Source: Flavobacteriales bacterium (GTDB lineage: Bacteria; Bacteroidota; Bacteroidia; UBA10329). Taken from it: a DNA stretch of 64,000 nucleotides. The notes beneath the pieces are model-generated. The model searched no databases. It was not told the origin of the DNA and worked only from the letters and a program-made list of their open reading frames with translations. This document shows, in pieces, positions 32,125-41,246 of this stretch. The position numbers and the translations under genes are program-made. Location of the stretch: the NCBI GenBank assembly GCA_021739695.1, contig JAIPBM010000004.1:62001-126000 (forward strand). Reading direction: 5' to 3'. Numbering within the stretch: the first letter of the stretch is position 1; the number at the start of each line of letters is the position of its first letter.

Positions 32125-33711
32125 TTAGTGCGCTACCTCAAACTGATTTGCTGTGTTTTTAGCACCACCAGCCTTTAGCGCCTTGTCGCCTGCAAAGAAC
32201 TCTTTGTGATCATCGCCAAGGTCGGAACCGGCCATACGCTGATGTTTCACACAAGAAACACCTTTGCGGATCTCCTGACGCTGAACACCACCTACGTAAG
32301 CCAACATGCCTTCTTCTCCGAAATAACCTTGAGAAAGGTCGTTCATGTGTAGAGCTGTTGTGTGGTAAGTTGGCAGCGTGATCAAGTGATGGAAAACACC
32401 TGATACCCTTGCAGAGTCTGCTTGGAACGTTCTGATCTTCTGATCCGCTTCAATGGCCAATTCAGAATCATCGTATTTCGCATTCATCAGATCGTTTGCA
32501 TCGTATGCAGAAAGGTCTTTTCCTGCAGCTTCCCAACGCTTGTAGGCTTGCTTACGGAAGTTCAAGGTCCAGTTGAATGATGGTGAGTTATTGTACACCA
32601 ATTTAGCATTTGGCGCTTGCTCTTTGATTCTGTTAACCATTGCAGCAATTGCATCTACGTCTGGCGTTGGTGTTTCAATCCAAAGTAGATCCGCCCCAGC
32701 CTGTAAGCTAGTAATACAATCTAACACAACACGATCAATGTTCGTTCCTTGAGCAAACTCAAATAAACCTGAAGCTAAACGAGATGGACGGTGTAATTTG
32801 CCACCTTTCTTGATCAATACTTCGTCATCTTTAGCATCAGCGATGTCGATTTCTTCTGTTTTTAAGAAGCTAATGTATTGAGAGGCCAGATCTCCTGGCT
32901 CATTGGATACAGGAATAGTTTGTGTCAGACCAGCACCTTCAGAATCCGTACGTGCAACGATAATACCTTCTTCAACACCAAGCTCTAAGAATGCATAACG
33001 TAATGCATTGATTTTAGCGTGGAATTCAGCGTGAGGAACAGTTACTTTACCATCTTGGTGACCACATTGCTTAACATCTGAAACTTGGTTTTCAATTTGA
33101 AGGGCACAAGCACCAGCTTCAATCATCTTTTTGGCCAGTAAGTAAGTGGCTTCTTCGTTACCAAAACCAGCATCGATATCAGCGATAATTGGAACAACAT
33201 GTGTTTCGAAATTATCAATCAGATCTTGAACATTTTCTCCTGCCACTTTTCTGCGGAAAAGGTCGTTCAACTCAGTTGCATCAGCTTGCTTCAAGAAATC
33301 ATAGATCTCCGCGATCAATTTCGGCACAGATGTTTTTTCGTGCATAGATTGATCAGGAAGCGGACCAAACTCAGAACGTAACGCTGCAACCATCCAACCA
33401 GACAAATAGATGTATCTTCCTTTGGTTGTTTTGTGATGTTTCTTGACAGCGATCATCGTCTGTTGCGCCACAAACCCGTGCCATGCACCCAATGATTGCG
33501 TGTACTTAGAATGGTCTGCATCATAAGCGGCCATGTCTTCACGCATGATTGCTGCCGTGTATTTTGCAATATCCAATCCCGTTTTAAAACGGTTTTGTGT
33601 GTACATGCGAGCTGCGTGTTCAGGGTTTATTTCTCCCCAAGCAGTACCATATTTTGCTTTGAGTTTTTGAACTGTTTCTAGAGCCGAAACATAACTAGGT
33701 TGATTTCCCAT
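32125..33711 (-). CDS. aceA: Isocitrate lyase (long form)
   Basis: 528 residues, the long isocitrate lyase subfamily of about 530 residues. The catalytic motif is KQCGH (214-218, Cys216 nucleophile) within SDVKQCGHQDGKVTVP, preceded by PIIADIDAGFGN (metal-binding Asp) and followed by ARTDSEGAGL. NNSPSFNWTLNF and the PTYHTTALHM lid segment are also present. It cleaves isocitrate to glyoxylate and succinate, bypassing the decarboxylating steps of the TCA cycle. It follows aceB by 21 bases in an operon transcribed from the shared regulatory region at 35332-35454. KQCGH rather than KKCGH is normal for the long form. Confidence 0.97.
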   Translation of the reverse strand: MGNQPSYVSALETVQKLKAKYGTAWGEINPEHAARMYTQNRFKTGLDIAKYTAAIMREDMAAYDADHSKYTQSLGAWHGFVAQQTMIAVKKHHKTTKGRYIYLSGWMVAALRSEFGPLPDQSMHEKTSVPKLIAEIYDFLKQADATELNDLFRRKVAGENVQDLIDNFETHVVPIIADIDAGFGNEEATYLLAKKMIEAGACALQIENQVSDVKQCGHQDGKVTVPHAEFHAKINALRYAFLELGVEEGIIVARTDSEGAGLTQTIPVSNEPGDLASQYISFLKTEEIDIADAKDDEVLIKKGGKLHRPSRLASGLFEFAQGTNIDRVVLDCITSLQAGADLLWIETPTPDVDAIAAMVNRIKEQAPNAKLVYNNSPSFNWTLNFRKQAYKRWEAAGKDLSAYDANDLMNAKYDDSELAIEADQKIRTFQADSARVSGVFHHLITLPTYHTTALHMNDLSQGYFGEEGMLAYVGGVQRQEIRKGVSCVKHQRMAGSDLGDDHKEFFAGDKALKAGGAKNTANQFEVAH

Positions 33712-33732
33712 TTTTTATGTCAATAGTTATTA

Positions 33733-35331
33733 TTAGATGTAATTGTATGCGTTCAGGGTAAGGAATTCCTCGAATTCCTCAGTTGCAACCAGCTTCTTGA
33801 AAAGCTCGGTTGCCAATTCAAATTTTCCGTTGGTGTAAGCCTCCGTTCCAACGTAATCCTCAATTTTTTCAAGCTCTGACGGAATGAAACCTTCTACCAT
33901 GGCGTAAGTCACGGTTCGGCCGTCTTCCATTTCAGCGCCACGCTGAATCCATTGCCAAACCTGCGTTCTTGAGATTTCGGCAGTTGCAGCATCTTCCATC
34001 AGGTTGTAGATGGCAGCAGCTCCGTTTCCGCGCAACCAGCTTTCGAGGTAAAGAATACCCACGTTGATGTTTTTCCGCACACCCGCCTCGCTGATGGTTC
34101 CTTCAGGAACGGCAATCAGATCAGCAGCGGTAATCACGTCATTCTCGCGCTTCACGTCAATTTGATTCGGGGTTGGCATATATTCATTGAATACATCCAA
34201 TGCTGTTTGAACCAATCCTGGGTGTGCAACCCACGTTCCATCGTGTCCGTTTTTCGCTTCGCGAATCTTATCGTTTTTCACCTTATTCACAGCGGCTTCA
34301 TTGGCTGCCTCATCTCCTTTAATAGGAATGAAAGCTGCCATTCCGCCCATGGCGTGAACGTTTCGTTTGTGACAGGTTTGGATAACCAATCGTGAGTAGG
34401 CATCCATAAATGGAGAAGCCATTGTTACTTGGTCTCTGTTCGGAACGATAAATTCTGGATGATTTCTAAAACGCTTGATGTAAGAGAAGATGTAATCCCA
34501 ACGTCCGCAGTTCAAACCTGCAGAGTGGTCTTTCAGCTCCCAAAGAATTTCGTGTAGTTCGAAAGAGGCAAGAATAGTTTCGATAAGAACAGTCGCTTTG
34601 ATTGTTCGTTGCTCAATTCCCAATTCGTTTTGCGCCATTACGAACGCATCGTTCCATAAACGCGCTTCCAAATGGCTTTCCATTTTAGGAAGGTAGAAGT
34701 AAGGACCACTTCCGTTCTCCAACAATTGGTGAACATTATGGAAGAAATAAAGACCGAAATCGAAAAGTCCACCTGAACAAGGCTCGCCATCAATCATCAA
34801 TCCTTTTTCCAATAAATGCCATCCACGTGGACGGACAAGCAGTGTTGCGATTTTATCGTTCAACGCGTATTTCTTGCCGTTGTCTGGATTTTCGTAAGAT
34901 ATCGTGCGCTTGTTGGCATCACGAAGATTAATCTGTCCGCCAACGTTATTATCCCAAGATGGAGAATTACTGTCCTCAAAATCAGCCATGAACATCTTGG
35001 CGCCTGAGTTCAATGCGTTAATCACCATTTTACGGTCAACCGGACCAGTTATCTCAACTCGTCTATCTAATAGGTCTTCAGGAAGTGGAGCAACCGTCCA
35101 TTCGCTTTCGCGGATGTGTGCCGTTTCTGGCAAGAAATCAGGAAACTTTCCGTTGTCAATTTCCGCTTGGCGTCCTTGTCGGGCAGCAAGCAATTCCTTT
35201 CTTCTTCCGTTGAATGCACGGTGCAGTTTTACAACAAATGCAATGGCTTCTGGAGTAAGGATTTCCTCATATCCAGTCTTCAATTCTCCTTTTATCTCAA
35301 CGCCTTCCATGGCAACAGTTAGTTCTGACAT
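33733..35331 (-). CDS. aceB: Malate synthase A
   Basis: 532 residues. [98 protein letters not shown]-like segment ([12 protein letters not shown], catalytic-site Arg/Glu), [12 protein letters not shown] and the C-terminal catalytic-Asp helix region identify the A-type enzyme. It condenses glyoxylate with acetyl-CoA to malate. First gene of aceBA; the minus strand carries TATCTTTG at 35348-35355, 17 bases ahead of its ATG. Together with aceA it allows growth on acetate or fatty acids. Complete and typical. Confidence 0.97.
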   Translation of the reverse strand: MSELTVAMEGVEIKGELKTGYEEILTPEAIAFVVKLHRAFNGRRKELLAARQGRQAEIDNGKFPDFLPETAHIRESEWTVAPLPEDLLDRRVEITGPVDRKMVINALNSGAKMFMADFEDSNSPSWDNNVGGQINLRDANKRTISYENPDNGKKYALNDKIATLLVRPRGWHLLEKGLMIDGEPCSGGLFDFGLYFFHNVHQLLENGSGPYFYLPKMESHLEARLWNDAFVMAQNELGIEQRTIKATVLIETILASFELHEILWELKDHSAGLNCGRWDYIFSYIKRFRNHPEFIVPNRDQVTMASPFMDAYSRLVIQTCHKRNVHAMGGMAAFIPIKGDEAANEAAVNKVKNDKIREAKNGHDGTWVAHPGLVQTALDVFNEYMPTPNQIDVKRENDVITAADLIAVPEGTISEAGVRKNINVGILYLESWLRGNGAAAIYNLMEDAATAEISRTQVWQWIQRGAEMEDGRTVTYAMVEGFIPSELEKIEDYVGTEAYTNGKFELATELFKKLVATEEFEEFLTLNAYNYI

Positions 35332-35347
35332 ATCCCTGAATTTGCTG

Positions 35348-35443
35348 CAAAGATAAAAATGAAATTCAATTTCTAGCGAATTTTCGCTAATTGAGAATTT
35401 TCATTGAAAATTGATTTTCGCAACATCGTCAATCGTATATTTG
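35348..35443. promoter_or_regulatory. Divergent promoters of aceBA and its regulator with two inverted repeats
   Basis: Minus strand: -7 box TATCTTTG at 35348-35355 for aceB. Plus strand: -7 box TATATTTG at 35436-35443 for the regulator, 11 bases before its ATG, with a TTG at 35411-35413. Between them lie two perfect inverted repeats: TAGCGAA-TT-TTCGCTA (35374-35389), over the -33 region of the aceB promoter, and AATTTTC-ATT-GAAAATT (35396-35412), over the -33 region of the regulator promoter. Their centres are about 22 bases apart, two helical turns. They are candidate operators for the divergently encoded regulator. Confidence 0.7.
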
Positions 35444-35454
35444 TCCGTTGCATT

Positions 35455-36912
35455 ATGTCACGGAGCGAAGAAAATATCAAACTCATTTTTGGGCTGAAAC
35501 TCAAGCAGTTCCGTACGGCCAAAAAATTGTCGTTGACTGAATTGGCGGAGAAATCTGGACTTTCAATATCTTATATCAACGAGATAGAAAAGGGAAAGAA
35601 GTATCCGAAAGCGGAGAAGATTTCTACGTTGGCCAACTCGCTTGATGTGCCTTACGATAAGCTTGTTTCGCTGAAATTGGATAAGCAGCTTTCGCCTGTT
35701 GGAGAGATATTGAACTCCCGTTTGTTGGATGAACTTCCCTTGGAGCTGTTCGGGATTGATAAGGGCAAATTGATAGAGATCATTGCCAGTGCGCCACTGA
35801 AGGTTTCGGCATTTATCAGCACCATCGCGCAGATTTCGAGCACATATAACTTGACGCAGGAGAATTTCTACTTCGCCATGTTGCGCTCGTATCAAGAGAT
35901 GCACGAAAATTATTTTGAGGAATTGGAGCGGGAAGCGGCCCGCTTCAGGAAAGAATATGAATTGCCTGAAACTGGAAGCATTTCATCGGAGGTGTTGCGA
36001 AATATTCTACTGAATAAATTCGGGTACAACGTAGAGGAGAACGACCTCAGTGAGTTTCCGGAATTGACACACATTCGTTCGGTTTTTATCGAGGATGCGA
36101 AGAAGATTTTGATCAATGCTAAGATGGCTGAAAACCAGAAGGCGTTTCTCTATGCCAAGGAAATTGGCTACCAATTTTTGGAGATGAGCGGAGAGCGCGC
36201 CTTGATGACGCCTTGGCCGCGTGCCACGAGTTTTGATCACGTGCTGAACAACAGTCGCGCGAGTTATTTTGCTGGTGCGCTACTTATTTCGCCCGAAGGT
36301 TTGGCTAAGCAGCTAGAACGATTTTTCGCACAGCCGAAATGGGACGATAAAGGCTTGCTGAATATTTTGGAGACGTATAATAGTTCGCCCGAGATGTTCG
36401 TGCTAAGACTCATTAATATCATTCCAAAATATTTTGGGTTGAGTGGTATGTTCTTCATGCGTTTCGACCATAAGAGCAACGAAAATGAGACTTCGTTGAA
36501 GAAGCAGTTGCATCTTTCGCGAACACGTAATCCAAAGAAAATCACCTTGCTGGAGAAGTATTGTCGCACATGGGCTGACGAGATGATTTTCAATGATCTT
36601 GGAAAAACACCAAAGGCGCATTGCCATCGGTTTGTGACTGAAAATCAACGCCAAAGCTTTTTTGTGATGGCGCTGAGCCGTCCGATGAAACGGAACCCGA
36701 ATGCAGCTTTGAGTGTGATGATCGGATTTGAGGAGAACACGACATTCGCCAAGAAAGTTGGATTTGCTGACGATGCATCCATTGGAACAACCGTGATGGA
36801 AATTGATAGCAGTGAACTGCAACGCGAAGAGGAATTCCGAAATATCAAAACTGCGATGAAAGCGCTGATGGAAAGTCAAAAGGCTACCGCAGTGAGCGAA
36901 CTCACCGACTGA
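35455..36912 (+). CDS. RamB/ScfR-like transcriptional regulator of the glyoxylate shunt
   Basis: 485 residues from ATG 35455; an upstream in-frame ATG at 35404 lies before the -7 box and is excluded. The N-terminal XRE helix-turn-helix is residues about 10-65 (KLKQFRTAKKLSLTELAEKSGLSISYINEIEKGKKYP). A middle IrrE/ImmA-like helical region follows, although the HExxH motif is not evident. The C-terminal domain (about 290-460) contains CRTWADEMIFNDLGKTPKAHCHRFVTENQRQSFFVMALSRP, resembling the DUF2083/short-chain fatty acyl-sensing domain. Corynebacterial RamB, of this architecture, represses aceA and aceB; here the gene is divergent from aceBA. Regulation of aceBA and itself is a well-supported inference. 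Confidence 0.85.
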   Translation: MSRSEENIKLIFGLKLKQFRTAKKLSLTELAEKSGLSISYINEIEKGKKYPKAEKISTLANSLDVPYDKLVSLKLDKQLSPVGEILNSRLLDELPLELFGIDKGKLIEIIASAPLKVSAFISTIAQISSTYNLTQENFYFAMLRSYQEMHENYFEELEREAARFRKEYELPETGSISSEVLRNILLNKFGYNVEENDLSEFPELTHIRSVFIEDAKKILINAKMAENQKAFLYAKEIGYQFLEMSGERALMTPWPRATSFDHVLNNSRASYFAGALLISPEGLAKQLERFFAQPKWDDKGLLNILETYNSSPEMFVLRLINIIPKYFGLSGMFFMRFDHKSNENETSLKKQLHLSRTRNPKKITLLEKYCRTWADEMIFNDLGKTPKAHCHRFVTENQRQSFFVMALSRPMKRNPNAALSVMIGFEENTTFAKKVGFADDASIGTTVMEIDSSELQREEEFRNIKTAMKALMESQKATAVSELTD

Positions 36913-36939
36913 ATCCACTGAACGTAGCATCTTTGCCGC

Positions 36940-37635
36940 ATGGCTACGAAACCGATCATTGACGTTATTATTCCCGCGTACAACGAGGAGCAATCTATCG
37001 GTTTGGTGCTGGACGAAATTCCGAAATCGTTGGTTCGGAATGTGGTAGTGGCGAACAATAATTCGTCTGATAGAACGGGAGAAATTGCCAAACAGCACGG
37101 AGCGATTGTCGTATTTCAGCCCGAACCTGGTTACGGAAATGCGTGCCTGAAAGCCATGGAATTCATCGCGCTGCAGGAAATCAAACCAGACATCATTGTG
37201 TTTTTGGATGGTGACCATTCTGATTACCCAGAAGAATTGCCTGAGGTGGTGCAACCGATTCTTGATGGAAATGCTGATATGGTTATCGGTTCGCGAGCGT
37301 TGGGAAAGTCGGAAAGCGGGAGTCTCACACCGCAGCAAGTATTTGGCAATTGGTTGGCTACGCGAATGTTGCAGTTGTTTTACGGAGTGAAGTTCACCGA
37401 CCTCGGGCCGTTCCGGGCTATCCGATACGAAAGTCTGTTGCAATTGAATATGGTTGATCGTAACTACGGTTGGACGGTGGAAATGCAGATTAAAGCCGCC
37501 AAGCAAAAGCTCCGAAGTGTTGAAGTTCCAGTGGATTACCGGGTCCGCATCGGGGAGTCAAAAGTCTCGGGCACGATAAAAGGGACGATTGGTGCGGGTT
37601 ACAAGATCATTCTTACCCTTTTCAAATACCTTTGA
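36940..37635 (+). CDS. Family 2 glycosyltransferase (dolichyl/undecaprenyl-phosphate type)
   Basis: 231 residues, no membrane helix. GT-A fold: IDVIIPAYNEEQSIGLVLDEIP at the N-terminus, VVANNNSSDRTGEIA, PGYGNACLKAM, then DIIVFLDGDHSDYPEELP with the DxD metal motif (about 86-92), and DMVIGSRALG. FTDLGPFRAIRYESLLQLNM and YGWTVEMQIKAAK match the DPM1/DPG synthase group that transfers a sugar to a polyprenyl phosphate. The regulator gene ends 27 bases upstream and the next glycosyltransferase starts 4 bases downstream. It probably provides the lipid-linked sugar donor used by the GT-C protein two genes on. Sugar identity unknown. Confidence 0.88.
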   Translation: MATKPIIDVIIPAYNEEQSIGLVLDEIPKSLVRNVVVANNNSSDRTGEIAKQHGAIVVFQPEPGYGNACLKAMEFIALQEIKPDIIVFLDGDHSDYPEELPEVVQPILDGNADMVIGSRALGKSESGSLTPQQVFGNWLATRMLQLFYGVKFTDLGPFRAIRYESLLQLNMVDRNYGWTVEMQIKAAKQKLRSVEVPVDYRVRIGESKVSGTIKGTIGAGYKIILTLFKYL

Positions 37636-37639
37636 TCGG

Positions 37640-39115
37640 ATGGTTCTCGGGTACGTTCTTCTTGTCGTTTACATCATTTGCCTGCTCGCCATTCTGGTCT
37701 ATAGTCTGGTTCAAGGACATCTCACTATTCTTTATTTACGTTCGAAGAAAAAGGGTGCAGAAATAGTGCCCGAACTACCAAAGGACTTGCCTTTTGTGAC
37801 CGTTCAATTGCCCGTTTATAACGAGTTGTATGTGGTTGAACGCTTGATCAGACGCGTAGCTCAATTGGATTATCCGCTGGATCGATTTGAAATCCAAGTG
37901 TTGGATGACAGCACCGATGAATCGGTGGAACTGGCGGGCAATATTGTTGCAGAGCTGCGGAAAACAGGCTTGGACATTCAGCATATTCGCAGAGACGAGC
38001 GAGTAGGTTTCAAGGCTGGCGCTCTGTCGTACGGAATGAACCTGGCGAAGGGCGAATTCATTGCCATTTTTGATGCCGATTTTCTTCCCGAGAAGGATTT
38101 TCTGATGAAGACCTTGCCGTATTTCCAAGACGAGAATATCGGTTTGGTACAAACGAAATGGGAGCACCTCAATCGAAATTACAATTTACTGACGCGCTTG
38201 CTTTCGATGGCCTTGGATGCGCATTTTACCATTGAGCAGCGCGGCCGGAATTCAAATGGCGATTTCATGAACTTCAACGGAACGGCAGGCGTTTGGAGAC
38301 GAACATGCATCGAAACGTCTGGCGGTTGGAGTGCTGATACGCTTACTGAAGATCTTGATCTCAGCTATCGCGCGCAGCTGAAAGGTTGGAAGATGAAGTA
38401 CTTGGAAGAGCAGACTTCGCCAGCGGAAATTCCTGCATTCATTCAAGCCATTCGTTCGCAGCAATACCGTTGGAACAAGGGCGGGGCGGAGGTAGCACGG
38501 AGAAATTTTACGAATGTGATGAAGGCTGATCTGCCGCTGCACGTCAAGTTTCACGCGTTGTTCCATCTGTTCAACACCGGCATTTTCATTTGCATTTTCC
38601 TTGCGGCCTTGGTCAGCGTGCCGTTGCTCTATTTTATGGCAGAAACAGGTTTAGCGAACGAACTGATGAAGTATGCGGCTGTGTTCTTTCTTGGTTTTTT
38701 CTTCCTATCGGGATTCTTTTGGACAACCATCCGTCAGAGGCACGCCAATGCGTGGAGTGCAACAGCTTGGTTCGTGCTGTTTTTCCCTATTTTTCTGAGT
38801 CTGTCAATGGGCCTTTCGCTTTACAATGCCATTGCGGTTTCGGAGGGATACTTGGGCATCCGTTCGCCTTTCATCCGAACTCCGAAGTACAATATTGTGG
38901 GGAAGAATTCGGATTTGACGAACAATAAATATTTTGTATCGCGGCCACCTTTTATCGTATTGTTTGAGGCACTTTTGGCGCTCTATTTCTTAGGCGCAAT
39001 TATTTGGGCCATTCATGTCGGTTATTACGCTTTCATTCCGTTTCACGTGCTGCTGACCTTGGGTTTTGCAGGCATTACGTTTTACACCATTAAGCATAGT
39101 TTTCTTAGAATCTGA
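37640..39115 (+). CDS. Membrane-bound processive family 2 glycosyltransferase (CslA/BcsA-like)
   Basis: 491 residues from ATG 37640, which lies 4 bases after the preceding stop; an upstream overlapping start is less likely. N-terminal membrane helix (about 3-27), then the catalytic domain with VTVQLPVYNELYVVERLI, VLDDSTDES (first Asp), IFDADFLPEKDFL (DxD), TLTEDLDLSYRAQLKGW (TED catalytic base) and QQYRWNKG (Q(Q/R)xRW). Three to five membrane helices follow (about 315-470). The D, DxD, TED, QxxRW set identifies processive beta-glycosyltransferases such as glucomannan or cellulose synthase-like enzymes. Its stop overlaps the next start (TGATG). The product polysaccharide is unknown. Confidence 0.92.
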   Translation: MVLGYVLLVVYIICLLAILVYSLVQGHLTILYLRSKKKGAEIVPELPKDLPFVTVQLPVYNELYVVERLIRRVAQLDYPLDRFEIQVLDDSTDESVELAGNIVAELRKTGLDIQHIRRDERVGFKAGALSYGMNLAKGEFIAIFDADFLPEKDFLMKTLPYFQDENIGLVQTKWEHLNRNYNLLTRLLSMALDAHFTIEQRGRNSNGDFMNFNGTAGVWRRTCIETSGGWSADTLTEDLDLSYRAQLKGWKMKYLEEQTSPAEIPAFIQAIRSQQYRWNKGGAEVARRNFTNVMKADLPLHVKFHALFHLFNTGIFICIFLAALVSVPLLYFMAETGLANELMKYAAVFFLGFFFLSGFFWTTIRQRHANAWSATAWFVLFFPIFLSLSMGLSLYNAIAVSEGYLGIRSPFIRTPKYNIVGKNSDLTNNKYFVSRPPFIVLFEALLALYFLGAIIWAIHVGYYAFIPFHVLLTLGFAGITFYTIKHSFLRI

Positions 39116-41085
39116 TGCTGCCGCGTTGGGCACATAGCTTATTGATGTTTGCAGCCTTTCAGTGGCATTTGGCATTTGCAGTTATCATTGACCGCTTCAA
39201 TTCGCCTGCCGTATTGGCGTCATTCGCTGGGCTCTGGTTGGTATTCCTGATTCAGTGGGCCGACCGAGAGATTAGCGTCAAGCGGATGATTATTATCGGA
39301 ATGGCTTTCCGCGCCATTTATCTATTGGTATTTCCCGAATTGTCGGATGATGTATTCCGATACATCTGGGATGGCATGTTGACGAATGAAGGGATTTCTC
39401 CTTATTCCATGCTTCCATCAGAATGGTCGAATGTCGGGCTGAGCCAAGAATTTGGAAACATGCTGCATCAGCTCAATTCACCCGACTATTATTCAATCTA
39501 TCCGCCTGTTTTGCAATCCATATTTGCGTTTAGCGTGTGGTTGGGCAACGGCCAATTACTTTCCTCCATTATTGTTCTTCGGGTGTTGGTGCTAATTGCA
39601 GAGTTGGGTTCGATGATTCTCATCTGGAAGCTTTTGAAAGCGTGGAAGATGAGCGAGCGGAACCTGACGTTTTATGCCTTGAATCCGCTGGTAATCATTG
39701 AGTTTGCAGGCAATCTGCATGGAGAGGTCTTTATGGTTTTCTTCTTGCTGTTGAGTTTGTGGTTGCTAAGCAGGTCGACCTCCCCGAAGATCGCCGTCAT
39801 TGCGAAGGAGGAACGACCGAAGCAATCTGAAACTAAGGAGACAGAAGGGGAGAGATTGCCACGAAATTCGAAAAGCGAATTTCTCGCAATGACGGATTTT
39901 ACAAGTGGAATAATTTTCGCCATCGTATTCGGATTGAGCGTAGGCACGAAGCTTTTGCCGCTGATGTTCCTTCCGTTCTACATCAAACGTTTGGGCTGGT
40001 TCAGGACCGCGATTTACGGCACAGTGGCGATTCTTACAGTTGCGCTGCTGTATGTTCCATTTTGGACACCTGAATTGCTTGATAATACGCTTTCGTCTCT
40101 GCGTTTGTATTTCGCCAATTTCGAGTTCAATGCGAGCGTTTATTATGTGATTCGGGAAGTTGGATTCTGGTATAAGGGCTACAATATTATCGGGATAACC
40201 GCTGTTTGGCTGCCGCGTGTGGTTGCGGTTTCCATTCTTTTGATTGCACTACTGGTTAAGGATAAAGAAGTGTCTGGACTTCCGAAGTTGATGCTCTTTG
40301 CCTGGTTCCTTTATTATGCATTTGCCACTACGGTGAATCCGTGGTATGTGGCCGTATTGGCGGCTTTTCTTCCATTTACTAAGTATCGGTTTGCGTTGCT
40401 GTGGTTGATGCTCGTTCCGCTTTCGTATCACGCATTCGGAAACGAACCTTTTCGAGAGAATATGTGGCTGATCGCTCTGGAGTATATGCCTGTTTACGCG
40501 TGGTTGCTGTTTGAGTTGAATGTCTTTGTTCCCCTAGAAAGAAAGTGGGCATTGCGTAGGGCAGAGGTGAAGCGGAAACGTTTAATGCCATTCTTTACTA
40601 AAGGAGAATCAGTACTTGAAGTCGGTTCGGGAAATGGGGCGCTAACGAAGTTGTTGCGTACTGAAGGGATGAAGATGTCTGCATTAGATATCTCGGATAA
40701 AAGCCTGTTTGAGGATGTGGTGGTTGAGGTTTATGACGGAGAGAAGTTTCCGTTTGAAGACAAACAGTTTGATGTTTGTCAGTTGATTACGATGCTGCAC
40801 CATACGACCAATGCCGAGGAACTTATTCGCGAAGCAAAGAGGGTTTCCAATCGCATCATCATCATGGAAGATGTGTATGAAAGCTCTTTCCAGAAATACA
40901 TTACTTGGTTTACGGATAGCGTGATAAACGGGGAGTTCTATGGTCATCCGCATTCGAACCGAACGGATGCTAAATGGAAGGAGATATTTGAAACGAATGA
41001 GTTGGTGGTTGAGAAAGTCGAGTATTATCGGTTTCTTTTGTTCTTCAAGCAGGTTACCTACGTGCTTATTCCAGCAAACCACTGA
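39115..41085 (+). CDS. GT-C polyprenyl-sugar transferase fused to SAM methyltransferase
   Basis: 656 residues. The first 460 form about ten membrane helices with a short acidic first-loop motif (FRYIWDGMLTNEGISPYS, residues about 80-100) typical of GT-C mannosyltransferase-like enzymes that use polyprenyl-phosphate sugars. From about 485 the protein is a soluble class I methyltransferase: VLEVGSGNGAL (about 500-510, SAM motif I), MSALDIS, FPFEDKQFDVCQLITMLHHTTN and IIIMEDVY. The fusion suggests sugar transfer followed by methylation. A hydrophilic insert (about residues 227-260) in a loop between helices is encoded by a palindromic repeat (39795-39895). The start overlaps the preceding stop (TGATG), so all three transferase genes form one operon. 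Confidence 0.87.
   Translation: MLPRWAHSLLMFAAFQWHLAFAVIIDRFNSPAVLASFAGLWLVFLIQWADREISVKRMIIIGMAFRAIYLLVFPELSDDVFRYIWDGMLTNEGISPYSMLPSEWSNVGLSQEFGNMLHQLNSPDYYSIYPPVLQSIFAFSVWLGNGQLLSSIIVLRVLVLIAELGSMILIWKLLKAWKMSERNLTFYALNPLVIIEFAGNLHGEVFMVFFLLLSLWLLSRSTSPKIAVIAKEERPKQSETKETEGERLPRNSKSEFLAMTDFTSGIIFAIVFGLSVGTKLLPLMFLPFYIKRLGWFRTAIYGTVAILTVALLYVPFWTPELLDNTLSSLRLYFANFEFNASVYYVIREVGFWYKGYNIIGITAVWLPRVVAVSILLIALLVKDKEVSGLPKLMLFAWFLYYAFATTVNPWYVAVLAAFLPFTKYRFALLWLMLVPLSYHAFGNEPFRENMWLIALEYMPVYAWLLFELNVFVPLERKWALRRAEVKRKRLMPFFTKGESVLEVGSGNGALTKLLRTEGMKMSALDISDKSLFEDVVVEVYDGEKFPFEDKQFDVCQLITMLHHTTNAEELIREAKRVSNRIIIMEDVYESSFQKYITWFTDSVINGEFYGHPHSNRTDAKWKEIFETNELVVEKVEYYRFLLFFKQVTYVLIPANH
39795..39895. 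repeat. Palindromic repeat inserted in frame within a coding sequence
   Basis: Ends are the inverted pair CCGTCATTGCGA / TCGCAATGACGG. Inside, GAAGGAGGAACGACCGAAGC and AATCT are shared almost base for base with the intergenic element at 53854-53924. It encodes about 34 polar residues (VIAKEERPKQSETKETE...SKSEFLAMTD) in a loop of the GT-C protein without breaking the frame. Confidence 0.9.
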
Positions 41086-41171
41086 CCGATCAAGTTTCAG
41101 CCACGTCTTCATTGGTTTGTCTAACACGCGATCAGACCGTTTCTTAGTCCCTTTTTGTGCTTGAATCAGTG

Positions 41172-41202
41172 TTTGGTTTAAATAGGGATTATCCTACCTT
41201 TG
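41172..41202 (+). promoter_or_regulatory. Consensus promoter of hppA
   Basis: TTTG at 41172-41175, 19 bases, TACCTTTG at 41195-41202: a perfect Bacteroidota promoter. A GCTCG-AAAAA-CGAGC hairpin (41206-41220) lies at the start of the leader, which is about 37 bases long before the ATG at 41247. Confidence 0.83.
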
Positions 41203-41246
41203 CGCGCTCGAAAAACGAGCTATAAAAACAACCAATTTAACTTAGT

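Noticed and set aside
36403-37506. 367-codon open frame antisense to the regulator and first glycosyltransferase
   Set aside because: It crosses two convincing genes on the plus strand and has His/Arg-rich composition typical of antisense frames.
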